A DNA stretch of 64,000 nt from Gemmobacter nectariphilus DSM 15620 (GCF_000429765.1 NZ_AUCM01000003.1:163107-227106), one strand, 5' to 3'. Shown: positions 36,679 through 46,039, counted from the first letter of the stretch. The notes: a model not told the origin generated them from the letters alone. Numbers and translations are program-made.

Positions 36679-38030
36679 CCCCGCCCAAGCCTGCCAGCCG
36701 CCCTGATCGGGTCTCGCTTTGGCGATACCTGCGGCTGTTTCGCGACGACATCCTCTCGGCCCAGCCGGCACGGCTGTATCGGGCGTGGATGGCCGAATTC
36801 CGCACGCCGTTCTTTCGCAGCTATCTGTGCAATGATCCGGCGCTGGTCGATCTGGTGCTGAAGGGCCGCCCCGACGATTTTCCCAAATCCGACCGGATCG
36901 GCGAGGGGCTCCGCCCGCTTCTGGGCAATTCGGTCTTTGTCACCAACGGTGAGGTCTGGAAGCGTCAGCGGCGCATCATCGACCCGGCCTTTGAAGGCGG
37001 GCGGCTGCGGGGCAGCTTTCCGGCGATGCTGGCGGCGGGTCAGGCGGCGGTGGCGCGGCTGGCGCCCGGTGTGGTCGAGATCGAGGGCCATGCCAGCCAT
37101 GCCGCGGCCGATGTGATCTTTCGCACGCTGTTTTCCATTCCCATCGAGCATGAGGTCGCGGCCGAGGTCTTTGCCCAGTTCCGCGACTATCAGCGCAGCC
37201 AGCCGATCCTGAACCTGGCCGCCTTTGTCCCGCTGCCGCGCTGGGTGCCGCGCCTGCACCGGCGGCGCACGCGGCGCACCGCGCAGGCGATCCGGGGCCT
37301 GATCGAACGGCTGACCGCCGAGCGGATGGCCGCGATTGCCGCTGGCACCGCGCCGGACGATCTGGCGACCAAGATCATGACGACGCCCGACCCCGAGACG
37401 GGCGCCCGGTTCGACACGGCCGAGATGGTCGATCAGGTGGCGATCTTCTTTCTGGCCGGGCACGAGACCAGCGCCTCGGCGCTGTCCTGGGCGCTTTACC
37501 TGCTGGCCACCCACCCCGAGGCCCAGGCGCGCGTCGCGGCCGAGGCGGCGGAGTTTGCCGCGGATCCCACCTTTGCGAACCTGTCGCGGCTGCGCTTTAC
37601 CCGCGATGTGTTCCGCGAGGCGCTGCGGCTTTACCCCCCCGTCCCGATGATGGTGCGCGAGACGGTGCAGCACGAGCGTTTCCGGGACCGCGACGTTGCG
37701 CCGGGGGCGCAGGTGGTGCTGTCGCCCTGGCATCTGCACCGGCATGAGCGCATCTGGCCGGCACCCGACGATTTCGACCCTGACCGCTGGACGCGCGAGG
37801 AAAACCGGGCCTGCGCGCGCGATGCCTATCTGCCGTTCTCGGCCGGCCCGCGCGTCTGTCCTGGCGCGGGCTTTGCCATGGTCGAAGGGCCGTTGTTGCT
37901 TGGCCTGATCGTAGGCGCCTATTGCTTGCAGGCCGAGGGGGCCCCGCCGGTGCCGGTTGCGCATCTGACAGTTCGGGCGCGGGACGGGATTCGCCTGCGC
38001 CTTGCCCGCCGGCAGCCGGCAGCCGGCTGA
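36675..38030 (+). CDS. Cytochrome P450
   Basis: 451-residue heme monooxygenase. I-helix AGHETSASALSW, K-helix ExxR in FREALRLYPPV, PERF-like FDPDRW, and the heme loop FSAGPRVCPGAGFA with the ligand cysteine at about 395. No membrane anchor, so soluble. Substrate is unknown; the coupled hydrolase suggests a lipid or ester substrate. No ferredoxin or reductase gene lies nearby. Confidence 0.93.
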   Translation: MTPPKPASRPDRVSLWRYLRLFRDDILSAQPARLYRAWMAEFRTPFFRSYLCNDPALVDLVLKGRPDDFPKSDRIGEGLRPLLGNSVFVTNGEVWKRQRRIIDPAFEGGRLRGSFPAMLAAGQAAVARLAPGVVEIEGHASHAAADVIFRTLFSIPIEHEVAAEVFAQFRDYQRSQPILNLAAFVPLPRWVPRLHRRRTRRTAQAIRGLIERLTAERMAAIAAGTAPDDLATKIMTTPDPETGARFDTAEMVDQVAIFFLAGHETSASALSWALYLLATHPEAQARVAAEAAEFAADPTFANLSRLRFTRDVFREALRLYPPVPMMVRETVQHERFRDRDVAPGAQVVLSPWHLHRHERIWPAPDDFDPDRWTREENRACARDAYLPFSAGPRVCPGAGFAMVEGPLLLGLIVGAYCLQAEGAPPVPVAHLTVRARDGIRLRLARRQPAAG

Positions 38031-38045
38031 AGGTGCCGGGGCCGT

Positions 38046-38720
38046 TCAGCGCTGATAGGCGCGGGCGAAGCGGGTTTCCAGCCAGCCGGTCATCCGCACC
38101 AGCGGCCACAGGATGGCCACATACATCAGCGCCGCCCCGATCAGCGGGGTCGGGTTGGCGAACAGCGCCTGCGCATCCGTGGCCTGTTTGAGCAGATCCG
38201 TCATGGCAACGACCGAGGCCAGCGAGGTATCCTTGATCACGCTCACGCAGTTCGAGGCATGGGGCGGGATCACCAGCCGGATGGCCTGCGGCAAGATCAC
38301 CTTGCGCATCGTGGTCCAGAAGCTAAGGCCAAGGGCCGAGGCTGCCTCGAACTGGCCCTTGGGCACGGCCTGGATGCCGGCGCGCACCACCTCGGCGGCA
38401 TAGGCGGCCAGCACCAGCGACAGGGCCACGGCGGCGGCCGTGAAGGATGACAGCACCAGCCCGGCAAAGGGCAGCGCGTAATAGATCAGGATCAGCACCA
38501 CCAGCACCGGCAGCGCGCGCATCAGGTCGGTGTAGATCACCGCAAGCCAGCGCAAGGGCTTTGGCGCATAAAGCCGCATCAGGCTGATGCCGATGCCAAG
38601 GGCCGTGCCGCACAGGATCGCTACGGCCCCCAGCAGCACCGTATTGCCCAGCCCGCGCAAAAGGATCGGGATCGAGCGCCGCAGGACGTCGAGGTTGAAG
38701 AAGATGTCGATCGCGTCCAT
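38046..38720 (-). CDS. Polar amino-acid ABC transporter permease
   Basis: 224-residue inner-membrane permease of the HisMQ type, with about five helices. N-terminal IPILLRGLGNTVLLGAVAI and the EAA loop EAASALGLSFWTTMRKVILPQA are clear. It lies 46 nt downstream of the binding-protein gene on the same strand. No second permease and no ATPase lie beside it, so a homodimeric permease with an ATPase encoded elsewhere is expected. Convergent with the P450 gene, 15 nt apart. Confidence 0.92.
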   Translation of the reverse strand: MDAIDIFFNLDVLRRSIPILLRGLGNTVLLGAVAILCGTALGIGISLMRLYAPKPLRWLAVIYTDLMRALPVLVVLILIYYALPFAGLVLSSFTAAAVALSLVLAAYAAEVVRAGIQAVPKGQFEAASALGLSFWTTMRKVILPQAIRLVIPPHASNCVSVIKDTSLASVVAMTDLLKQATDAQALFANPTPLIGAALMYVAILWPLVRMTGWLETRFARAYQR

Positions 38721-38766
38721 GGCGGCCCTCGGCGGATGGCCCGCCGCAAGGGGCGGGCCGGTCAGG

Positions 38767-39570
38767 TCAGTTGCTGGCCGAGGTCGGCACAGGCAGCGGC
38801 GTCAGGGTCAGGCTGCCTGCGGCAGGGTCCACCCCGAACCATTTGCGAAAGATCGCGGTCATGGTGCCATCGGTCTTCATGGCCGAGATCGCATCGTTCA
38901 CCGCGCCCAGCTGCGGGTGGTTCTTGGTCATCATGATGGCGAACCGCTCGCCGGTCACGATTTCATCGGGCACGTCCAGCCCCTTCATCTGGGTTGCGGC
39001 ATAGCGCAGGCCGACCACATCGTTCAGCGCGGCATCCAGACGGCCGGTCAGGATGTCGGTCAGCATGTTGGCGGTGGTGGTATAGGTCTTGAGCTCCTTG
39101 AAGCCCAGCTCGTCCTTGCGCTCGGTCAGCCACTTCTCGGCAAAGGTGGTGGCGACGGTGCCGACGGTGCGGCCCTTGATGTCGGCCACCTTGGCAATGC
39201 CCGATCCCGATTTCGTAGCCAGCCCCAGCGCGCCTTCGATATAGGGCTGGGTAAAGGACTGGCTGCCCAGCCGTTCATCGGTGATCGTCAGCGAGGAAAT
39301 CGCCATGTCGATCCGCTTCGATGCGGTGGCCGGGAACAGGGCGGTGAAGTCATAGCCCTCGATCGTCACGGTGGTGCCAAGGCGCTTGGCGATTTCCGTG
39401 GCGATATCGACCTCGAAGCCTTCGAATTTGCCCGATTCGGTCTTGGTCTCCCACGGCGGGTTGGCCGGGTAGGACCCGACCTTGAGCGGATCGGCAGCAA
39501 GGCCGGGCAGGGCGGTCAGCGTCAGGCCCAGGGCAGTCGCAAGACCAAGGGCAATGCGGCGGGTGATCAT
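38767..39570 (-). CDS. Amino-acid ABC transporter substrate-binding protein
   Basis: 267-residue periplasmic family 3 binding protein. Signal peptide to about LPGLAAD (residue 26), then LKVGSYPANPPWE, GFEVDIATEIAKRLG and DMAISSLTITDERL, the two-lobe polar amino-acid signature. Ligand not determinable. First gene of the two-gene transporter; divergent neighbours are absent because the saccharopine-type dehydrogenase upstream is on the same strand, suggesting a basic amino acid as cargo. Confidence 0.92.
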   Translation of the reverse strand: MITRRIALGLATALGLTLTALPGLAADPLKVGSYPANPPWETKTESGKFEGFEVDIATEIAKRLGTTVTIEGYDFTALFPATASKRIDMAISSLTITDERLGSQSFTQPYIEGALGLATKSGSGIAKVADIKGRTVGTVATTFAEKWLTERKDELGFKELKTYTTTANMLTDILTGRLDAALNDVVGLRYAATQMKGLDVPDEIVTGERFAIMMTKNHPQLGAVNDAISAMKTDGTMTAIFRKWFGVDPAAGSLTLTPLPVPTSASN

Positions 39571-39730
39571 GGGGCATCTCCTGTCGGATGGTCCGCCGCG
39601 CGGGAATCGGCGGCGGTTGCCCCGGATGCTGACATATCGGTGCCGGCTTTTGAAGTGATCCTTTGATCAAGCACTTGCGCCAGATCCAGGGGCCCTGCCG
39701 GCCATCAGCTTGGCTCGGAACCGCCAGGGT

Positions 39731-39751
39731 GGGCGGCATGGGGCGCCGCCC
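39731..39751 (-). terminator. Hairpin after the saccharopine dehydrogenase-like gene
   Basis: GGGCGGC-N7-GCCGCCC, 7-bp perfect stem, 8 nt past the stop codon on the minus strand. No T run. Confidence 0.42.
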
Positions 39752-39759
39752 CCCCTTGC

Positions 39760-40833
39760 TCAGCGCCGCGCGCCAGCCTCGTAAAGCGCGCCGGTGCGGG
39801 TGGCCTGCCAGGGCGCCAACGGAATATCCTCTTGCTTGAGGAACCCCTTGGCGGGCAGGGTGCCCGCGCGCACCATCTCGATCACCGCGACGACCGAGGC
39901 CGAGGTGGTCCAGGCAATCGCCGTGCGGCGCGTGCCGTTGATTTCCAGCGGGTAATAGGCGCGCACGAATTCCTTGCGTTTCAGCTGCCCGCCATCCCAG
40001 CCTTCGGCCGCGACATGGACATAGACGACATCCTCGTCCACCGGCGGCTTGGCATTGGTCAGGATGCGCCCCGCCTCGGCCCGATTCTCGCGCATCAGAA
40101 GTTCATGGAAGAAGAAGTTCATCTGCTTCACATGGCCCGGATAGCGCATGGTCTTGTAGTCAAGGTTCTCGATCTTGCCCGCATAGGTCTCGCACATTGT
40201 CCCAAGCCCGCCCGAGGTGGTGAACGCCTCCAGCTTGACGCCATGGACATAGATCGTCTCCAGCCATTCCATGGCCGAGACCATCTTGCGGGTGCCTTCC
40301 TCGATGACCTCGCAGTCATTGAGGTATTCGTTCACGACGCCTTCGGGCGACCAGTTGAACGCATAGCCCAGAAGGCCCGTGGGGTTTTGCGGCAATGCGC
40401 CCACCCGCAGGCGAATCGAGCGCACCTTTTCAAAGCGGCTTGCCAGATCGGCCCCGACGATGCCGATAAAGCCCGGTGCCAGACCGCATTGCGGGGCCAT
40501 GATCCCGGCCGAGGTTTCCGCCAGCTTGCGGATGTGATTGGTGGTGGGCACGTCCTCGGTCAGGTCGAAATAGTGCAGCCCCATGCCATGGGCGACGGTC
40601 GAGACACCGATGTTGAGATGATAGGGCAGGCAGGACAGCACCGCATGCTGCCCGGCCAGCGCGCTGCGCAGCGCGGCATCATTGGAAATGTCGACGGCCT
40701 TGACCGGGAATGGCGCCCCCTCAAGGCCCCGGGCGTCGATCCCCGTCACCTCGAACCCGGCCCCGGCCAGCAGTTCCGCCGCCAGATGGCCGACCTTGCC
40801 CAGACCCAGAACCGCAACCTTTTCGAACGCCAT
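39760..40833 (-). CDS. Saccharopine dehydrogenase family protein (lysine 6-dehydrogenase-like)
   Basis: 357 residues. N-terminal Rossmann fold VAVLGLGKVGHLAAELLAG, HAVLSCLPYHLNIGV, and the C-terminal saccharopine dehydrogenase domain (MAPQCGLAPGFIGIVGADLA). At this length it fits lysine 6-dehydrogenases, which oxidise the epsilon-amino group of lysine, or short saccharopine reductases. Neighbours (amino-acid transporter, E1, glutaryl-CoA dehydrogenase) support lysine breakdown. AAAGGGA precedes the ATG at 40833. Confidence 0.85.
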   Translation of the reverse strand: MAFEKVAVLGLGKVGHLAAELLAGAGFEVTGIDARGLEGAPFPVKAVDISNDAALRSALAGQHAVLSCLPYHLNIGVSTVAHGMGLHYFDLTEDVPTTNHIRKLAETSAGIMAPQCGLAPGFIGIVGADLASRFEKVRSIRLRVGALPQNPTGLLGYAFNWSPEGVVNEYLNDCEVIEEGTRKMVSAMEWLETIYVHGVKLEAFTTSGGLGTMCETYAGKIENLDYKTMRYPGHVKQMNFFFHELLMRENRAEAGRILTNAKPPVDEDVVYVHVAAEGWDGGQLKRKEFVRAYYPLEINGTRRTAIAWTTSASVVAVIEMVRAGTLPAKGFLKQEDIPLAPWQATRTGALYEAGARR

Positions 40834-40982
40834 GACTTGTCCCTTTCGTTCCCGCGCCCTCAGGCGCCCTGTCCGGGGCACTGTGGCGCAGGATCCTGCC
40901 GGATCGACGTGTCAACTTGCGCGCTATGGTGGATTTTTTCGTCAGAATGTCTTGTTCTTCCGGCGGTATGCGCCAGGCTGTG

Positions 40983-41004
40983 CATCATCTTGCCCAAAAT
41001 ACCC
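40983..41004 (-). repeat. TATTTGG element, B type (copy 13)
   Basis: Minus-strand GGGTATTTTGGG then CAAGATGATG. In the sense orientation of the malonyltransferase-like gene and directly after its two hairpins. Confidence 0.82.
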
Positions 41005-41014
41005 GCGGGGGATC

Positions 41015-41074
41015 ATCAAGGGGGGCAGCCGCCCCCCTTGATCGGGGAGGGCGAGGGGCTGGCCCCTCGCCCTC
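41015..41074 (-). terminator. Two-hairpin 3' block of the malonyltransferase-like gene
   Basis: In gene sense: a 13-bp perfect stem (41047-41074) overlapping the stop codon, then a 12-bp perfect stem ATCAAGGGGGGC/GCCCCCCTTGAT (41015-41042), then CCCCGCGGGTATTT of copy 13. Confidence 0.65.
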
Positions 41075-42095
41075 ACCCCGTCACTAGCGGCCGCTGATCC
41101 TCGCGCCCCATCGAAACCAGAACGGGGCGCTCGGCCTGGCGCGCCATGAAGTCGTCCTTCGAGGACATCCCCTGCCAGTTCGCCAGAACCAGGCTTTGCG
41201 CCACCGCCCCGCCCATCGTGGTGCCGGGGCCGGTGACGATGAACAGATCCGGGGCGAATTCCCGCGCGGCCACGGTGATCGCGCGGGTGAAATCATAGGC
41301 CGCGACCACCTGATGGCCCAGCGTATACTCGGCCAGCGCGCCCAGATCGCTTGATCGCGGCCACCAGATCTCGCCCCGCCCGTCGATCATCGGCAAGGTC
41401 GGCTGCTGCCATGGCAGGCCAAGATAGGCCGTCCGCCCCTTGGCCGCGACGGGGGCCTGCAGCGCGGTGTGAAACGCGGCATGGTTCGGCAGCCGCAACG
41501 GGAATTGCCCGGCCTTGGGGACAGCGGCCTCAAAGGCCGCCAGCCCCGCCTCATCCCCCGCCAGGACCAGCATCCCGCCAAGGTCGATCGACAGCGCCAG
41601 CTGGTGCGAGGGCCGCGCGCCGATCTCGGCCACCAGCGCCAGAAGTTCCGCCTTGCGCGCCGGGTCCGGGCGCCAGTCGTCCCCCATATGCGGATAGACC
41701 AGCTGGCCCCCGATCAGCGCCGCCTGCATCAAGGCGCCCATCCCGTTCGCCAGCCGGAACCCCTCGACCGGCGCCAGCGCCCCGGCCACGGCCAGCGCAG
41801 AATACCAGCCCATGGAATTGCCGGTCACCGCCACCACCTCGACCCCGGCAAGGTCCATCGCATCCGCAACCGTCATCGCATGGATCAGCGCCGAGGCATT
41901 GTCTCCCCGCGTGTGCCGGGCAACGTCGAACCGCGCCGCGCCGTCCAGCGCCGCCAGACTGTCCTGCCCGGCGGCGGCCCGAACCGCCTCATAGCCCGCC
42001 AGCAAATCCCGCTTGGCCGAATGCAGGCGCAGCAGCGACCCCAACTCGCCCTTGCCATAGGTGCCACGCCCCGGACACACCACCACCGCCTTCAT
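41073..42095 (-). CDS. FabD-like ACP S-malonyltransferase
   Basis: 340 residues with the acyltransferase fold: VVVCPGRGTYGKGELG at the start, the nucleophile serine in AVTGNSMGWYSALAVAGAL (about residue 91), the histidine in LPNHAAFHTALQAPV and a C-terminal GPGTTMGGAVA. Classic FabD has GHSLG; here it is GNSMG. The gene stands alone, outside any fatty-acid cluster, so a dedicated role in another acyl pathway is possible. A strong GAGGAGGAAGAG SD precedes the ATG. Confidence 0.82.
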   Translation of the reverse strand: MKAVVVCPGRGTYGKGELGSLLRLHSAKRDLLAGYEAVRAAAGQDSLAALDGAARFDVARHTRGDNASALIHAMTVADAMDLAGVEVVAVTGNSMGWYSALAVAGALAPVEGFRLANGMGALMQAALIGGQLVYPHMGDDWRPDPARKAELLALVAEIGARPSHQLALSIDLGGMLVLAGDEAGLAAFEAAVPKAGQFPLRLPNHAAFHTALQAPVAAKGRTAYLGLPWQQPTLPMIDGRGEIWWPRSSDLGALAEYTLGHQVVAAYDFTRAITVAAREFAPDLFIVTGPGTTMGGAVAQSLVLANWQGMSSKDDFMARQAERPVLVSMGREDQRPLVTG

Positions 42096-42136
42096 GCTCT
42101 TCCTCCTCGACCGGCCGGCAAACGGCACTGTTCAAT

Positions 42137-42207
42137 GGGTATTTGAAGAAAGGTGAAACATGCATCGCGCCTGTCTTCATCTTTCGCCAAATACCCCCGC
42201 CGGAGGC
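42137..42207. repeat. TATTTGG element, A-type inverted pair (copies 14 and 15)
   Basis: Forward 42137-42157 and reverse 42175-42207, both of the AAAG(A/G)TGAA type; the reverse copy carries CCGCCGGAGGC. The spacer is only 17 nt. Confidence 0.88.
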
Positions 42208-42266
42208 ATCCGCCCTGTCCATCATGGCCTGCCCTTCAGAACGCCACGCCTCTGGCCGATGTCGCC

Positions 42267-42336
42267 GGGTATTTGTAGCAAGATGATGCGACAGGATGCG
42301 CCCATCATCTTGCCTTAAATACCCCCCGCCGGAGGC
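42267..42336. repeat. TATTTGG element, B-type inverted pair (copies 16 and 17)
   Basis: Forward 42267-42288 and reverse 42303-42336, both of the CAAGATGATG type; the reverse copy carries CCGCCGGAGGC and is in the sense orientation of the E1 gene. Lies 60 bp from the A-type pair, without mixed arms. Confidence 0.88.
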
Positions 42337-42391
42337 GCGCCGCGCCAGCGGCGCCCGGCCCAAAGGGGGCGGCCCGTCAGGGCGGCCCCCC
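42334..42391 (-). terminator. Two-hairpin 3' block of the E1 gene
   Basis: In gene sense: an 11-bp stem with one mismatch (42365-42390) just after the stop, then an imperfect GGCGC-rich stem (about 42334-42357), then CCTCCGGCGGGGGG and TATTT of copy 17. Confidence 0.5.
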
Positions 42392-42401
42392 TGCGGGAGC
42401 G

Positions 42402-44585
42402 TTACGCCAGCGCCGCCTTCGCTGCCGCGACGATCTGGGCGCGCGAGGGCATGGTCGCGGCATAGGCCGGGCCGGTGGCGATGAAGCTGTCCTCGGCGGC
42501 CAGTCGCGAGATGCCGGTGACGCCTGCCAGCGTCAGCGCGCTGACCACCGCCTCGGATGGCCCCCCCCCGGTGCGGCGGCATTCGTCGACGACCAGCACC
42601 CTCGCGCAGCCCTTGACTGCCTCCAGCACCGCCGCCTCGGGCAGCGGGTTCAGCCAGCGCAGGTCGATCACCCGCGCCGCCACCCCCTCGGCCGCCAGAT
42701 CCGCCTGCGCCTGACGCGACAGATAAACGCCATTGCCAAAGGTCACGATCGCCAGATCCGTGCCCTCGCCATGCACCCCCACCGTGCCAAGGGCCGTCCG
42801 CTCGCCCAAGGGCGGATAGGTCCGCATCCAGCCGCCGTCCTTGTCCTCGAGCAGATCGCGCATCGGGTAAAGCGCGATGGGCTCCAGGAACACCACCAGT
42901 CGCTGTTCCTCGCGCGCAAGGCGCACGCATTCGCGCAGCATCCGCACGGCCTCGGCCCCGTCCGAGGGCACCGCCAGGATCAGCCCCGGAATGTCGCGCA
43001 GCACGCCGACCGAGTTGTCGTTGTGGAAATGCCCGCCAAAGCCCTTCTGATAGCCAAGGCCAGCGATGCGCAGCACCATCGGGTTGGTGTATTGGCCGTT
43101 GGAAAAGAACGGCAGCGTTGCCGCCTCGCCCCGTAGCTGGTCTTCGGCATTGTGCAGATAGGCCAGGAACTGGATTTCCGGCATCGGCAGAAAGCCGTTA
43201 TGCGCAAGGCCAATCCCCAGCCCCAGGATGGATTGTTCATCCAGCAACGTGTCGATCATCCGGTCGGGACCAAAGCGCGCCTGCAGCTTTTGCGTGACGC
43301 CATAGACCCCGCCCTTGCGGCCGACATCCTCGCCCATCAGGACGATCTCGCCATGTTCCAGCATCAGATCGGTCAGCGCCCAGTTGATCAGCCTGGACAT
43401 GATCTGCGGCTCGGCCAGCTGCTTGATCTCGGGGCCAAAGGCCGCGGCCCGCGCCTCGTCCCCCGGCCCGTTGGTGGGGCGGCAGTCGCGCGGCGGCGGG
43501 ATCAACGAGGCCATGACGCCCTTGGCATCCGAAAGCCGCGGCCGCGTCACCGCCTCGGCCGCGACGCGGGCCACCCGCTCGCGGGTGTCGAGATAGATTT
43601 GCAGCGCGGCATCCGGGTCCAGTGCCCCCGCCTCGGCCATCAGGCGCACGGAATGCAGCAAGGGATCGTTCGCCTCTTCGGCCTCGACCTCCTCGCGCGC
43701 CATGTAGGTGGTGGGCAGGTCGGCCCCGGCATGGCCGTAAAGCCGCACGGTGCGCAGATGCAGGAAGGCGGGCTTGCGGCGCCTGCGCACCCAGTCGGCG
43801 GCCTCTTGCGCCACGGCATAGGTCTCATAGATATCCAGCCCGTCGGCCTTGAAGTATTTCACGCCCGGACGGCCCCTGAACCCCGCCTCGATCCAGCCCG
43901 CCGGGGTCTTGGTCGAAATGCCGATCCCGTTGTCCTCGCAGACGAACAGCAGTGGCAGCGGCACATGCTGATAGGCGGTCCAGCCGGCCGTATTGAAGGC
44001 GCCCTGCGCCGTCGAATGGTTGGCGCTGGCATCGCCAAAGGAACACATTACGATCGCATCGTCGGCCATGCAGCGATGTTCCGGCGGGCGCCGCCGCGCC
44101 AGCCCCAACGCATAGGCCGCACCAACCGCCTTGGGCAGATGGCTGGCAATGGTCGAGGTCTGCGGCGGGATGTTCAGTGCCTTCGAACCCAGCACCTTGT
44201 GCCGCCCGCCCGAAATCGGGTCCTCGGACGACGACGCAAAGGACAGCAGCATGTCCCAGACCGGCGTCTGCCCTGGCACCTGGCCGGCGCGGGCAATCTG
44301 AAAGGCCGCATCGCGGTAATGCAGAAAGGCCATGTCCTCGACCCGCAGGGCGGCGGCCACAGCGGCCATCCCCTCATGTCCCGAAGACCCAATGGTGTAA
44401 AAGCCTTGCCCCGCCTTCTGCATGGCACGGGCCTGCAAATCCAGCGCCCGGCTTTCGACCTGCGCGCGGTAGATCGCAACGGCAGCTTCGGGGCTCAGGC
44501 CCGGTGTCGGCGCCTTGCCGGCCGGAAAGTCCCGGGCCGGGATCCGGCGCAGGAAATTGTCGTGAACGATCTGCGAGCGCGGCAC
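42402..44585 (-). CDS. 2-oxoacid dehydrogenase E1, alpha and beta fused
   Basis: 727-residue thiamine-diphosphate enzyme. Residues 1-350 are the E1 alpha part (GSSGHEGMAAVAAAL, and the TPP/Mg motif GDASANHSTAQGAFNTA); residues about 385-727 are E1 beta (LINWALTDLMLEHGEIVLMGEDVG, FLEPIALYP, VIDLRWLNPLPE). The fused form resembles branched-chain 2-oxoacid dehydrogenases, but 2-oxoadipate would suit the neighbouring glutaryl-CoA dehydrogenase. No E2 or E3 gene is nearby, so it must borrow them. Starts at GTG with GGGAGGGAG upstream. Confidence 0.9.
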   Translation of the reverse strand: MPRSQIVHDNFLRRIPARDFPAGKAPTPGLSPEAAVAIYRAQVESRALDLQARAMQKAGQGFYTIGSSGHEGMAAVAAALRVEDMAFLHYRDAAFQIARAGQVPGQTPVWDMLLSFASSSEDPISGGRHKVLGSKALNIPPQTSTIASHLPKAVGAAYALGLARRRPPEHRCMADDAIVMCSFGDASANHSTAQGAFNTAGWTAYQHVPLPLLFVCEDNGIGISTKTPAGWIEAGFRGRPGVKYFKADGLDIYETYAVAQEAADWVRRRRKPAFLHLRTVRLYGHAGADLPTTYMAREEVEAEEANDPLLHSVRLMAEAGALDPDAALQIYLDTRERVARVAAEAVTRPRLSDAKGVMASLIPPPRDCRPTNGPGDEARAAAFGPEIKQLAEPQIMSRLINWALTDLMLEHGEIVLMGEDVGRKGGVYGVTQKLQARFGPDRMIDTLLDEQSILGLGIGLAHNGFLPMPEIQFLAYLHNAEDQLRGEAATLPFFSNGQYTNPMVLRIAGLGYQKGFGGHFHNDNSVGVLRDIPGLILAVPSDGAEAVRMLRECVRLAREEQRLVVFLEPIALYPMRDLLEDKDGGWMRTYPPLGERTALGTVGVHGEGTDLAIVTFGNGVYLSRQAQADLAAEGVAARVIDLRWLNPLPEAAVLEAVKGCARVLVVDECRRTGGGPSEAVVSALTLAGVTGISRLAAEDSFIATGPAYAATMPSRAQIVAAAKAALA

Positions 44586-44655
44586 TGGCGGCTCCCTCCC
44601 TTGTCCCGGCGGGTCCGGTCCGGGATCGTTTCCCTCAGGCGCCTCACTCCGCCTG

Positions 44656-44682
44656 CATCACCTTCCCCAAATACCCTCGGGG
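44656..44682 (-). repeat. TATTTGG element (copy 18)
   Basis: Minus strand: CCCCGAGGGTATTTGGGG then AAGGTGATG, a mix of A and B endings. In gcdH sense, after its two hairpins. Confidence 0.82.
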
Positions 44683-44685
44683 ATT

Positions 44686-44739
44686 TTCAAGGGGGGCGAG
44701 CCCCCCTTGAAGCGGGGGTGCGGGGGCGGCAGCCCCCGC
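44686..44739 (-). terminator. Two-hairpin 3' block of gcdH
   Basis: In gene sense: GCGGGGGC-TGCC-GCCCCCGC (44720-44739), then a 12-bp perfect stem TTCAAGGGGGGC/GCCCCCCTTGAA (44686-44711), then AATCCCCGAGGGTATTT. The second stem is nearly the same as the one after the malonyltransferase-like gene. Confidence 0.65.
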
Positions 44740-44746
44740 CCTTGCC

Positions 44747-45967
44747 TCAATAGAACGCCTGCAGCCCGGTGATCGCGCGGCCCAGGATCAGGGCATGCAC
44801 GTCATGGGTGCCTTCATAGGTGTTCACCGTCTCCAGGTTCACCATATGACGGATCACCTGGAATTCCTCGGAAATCCCGTTCCCGCCATGCATGTCGCGG
44901 GCCCAGCGGGCGATGTCCAGCGCCTTGCCGCAGTTGTTGCGCTTGACGATCGAAATCATCTCGGGCGCGGCATTGGCGCTGTCCATCAGCCGGCCGACCT
45001 GCAACGAGGCCTGCAGGCCCAGCGAAATCTCGGTCATCATGTTGGCCAGTTTCAGCTGGAACAGCTGGGTCTGGGCCAGCGGCTTGCCGAACTGCTTGCG
45101 GTCCAGGCCATACTGGCGGGCAGCGTGCAGGCAGAACTCGGCCGCGCCAAGCGCGCCCCAGGAAATGCCGTAGCGCGCGCGGTTAAGGCAGCCGAACGGG
45201 CCTTTCAGACCTTCGACGTAAGGCAGCAGCGCATCTTCGCCGACTTCGACATTGTCCATGACGATCTCGCCGGTGATCGAGGCGCGCAGGCTCAGCTTGC
45301 CACCGATCTTGGGCGCCGACAGGCCCTTCATGCCCTTGTCCAGCACAAAGCCACGGATCTTGCCGCCATGCGCTTCGGACTTGGCCCAGACCACGAAGAC
45401 ATCCGCGATCGGCGCGTTCGAGATCCACATCTTGGACCCGTTCAGCACATAGCCGTTCGCGGTCTTCTTCGCGACGGTCTTCATTCCGGCGGGGTCGGAC
45501 CCGGCATCCGGCTCGGTCAGGCCAAAGCAGCCGATGAATTCACCCGAGGCCAGTTTCGGCAGGTATTTCTTGCGCTGCTCTTCCGAGCCATAGGCATAGA
45601 TCGGATACATCACCAGCGAGGATTGCACCGACATCATGGACCGATAGCCCGAATCCACCCGCTCGACCTCGCGCGCGACCAGACCATAGGCGACATAGCT
45701 GGCACCCAGCCCGCCGTATTCCTCGGGGACGGTGACGCCCAGAAGGCCCATCTCGCCCATTTCGCGGAAGATTTCCGGGTCGGTCGATTCTTCGGCAAAG
45801 GCCTTGATCACGCGCGGCTGCAGCTTTTCCTGCGCATAGGCGCGGGCCGCATCGCGCATCGCGCGCTCGTCCTCGGTCAGCTGGGCATCCAGACGGAAGG
45901 GATCTTCCCAGTCGAACCGGGTCAGATCGGGGGCATCCTTGGCTTTCAGTTTCGGGCGCTCGGTCAT
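44747..45967 (-). CDS. gcdH: Glutaryl-CoA dehydrogenase
   Basis: 406-residue FAD acyl-CoA dehydrogenase that oxidises and decarboxylates glutaryl-CoA to crotonyl-CoA in lysine, hydroxylysine and tryptophan breakdown. N-terminal [22 protein letters not shown] is typical of this subgroup. [12 protein letters not shown] and [10 protein letters not shown] bind flavin; the catalytic glutamate is in [27 protein letters not shown] precedes the ATG. Divergent from a LysR regulator, the usual gcdH arrangement. Confidence 0.94.
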   Translation of the reverse strand: MTERPKLKAKDAPDLTRFDWEDPFRLDAQLTEDERAMRDAARAYAQEKLQPRVIKAFAEESTDPEIFREMGEMGLLGVTVPEEYGGLGASYVAYGLVAREVERVDSGYRSMMSVQSSLVMYPIYAYGSEEQRKKYLPKLASGEFIGCFGLTEPDAGSDPAGMKTVAKKTANGYVLNGSKMWISNAPIADVFVVWAKSEAHGGKIRGFVLDKGMKGLSAPKIGGKLSLRASITGEIVMDNVEVGEDALLPYVEGLKGPFGCLNRARYGISWGALGAAEFCLHAARQYGLDRKQFGKPLAQTQLFQLKLANMMTEISLGLQASLQVGRLMDSANAAPEMISIVKRNNCGKALDIARWARDMHGGNGISEEFQVIRHMVNLETVNTYEGTHDVHALILGRAITGLQAFY

Positions 45968-45998
45968 GGCGTTCCTCATGGCTTGCAGGTTTGCATGA

Positions 45999-46039
45999 GG
46001 TATAGGCTTGGCAAACCCAGCGTTCCAACGTTATCTGGG
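45999..46039. promoter_or_regulatory. gcdH promoter candidate with LysR-type inverted repeat
   Basis: On the minus strand TTGGAA (46023-46028), 18 nt, TATACC (45999-46004). The inverted repeat CCCAG-N14-CTGGG (46016-46039) overlaps the -35 box. Fits control by the divergent LysR protein. Confidence 0.38.

Larger units (their letters stand above)
42096..42401. other. 306-nt intergenic region with four TATTTGG copies
   Basis: Holds an A-type pair (42137-42207), a B-type pair (42267-42336) and the two GC stems after the E1 gene. No gene is seen in it. Confidence 0.8.
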
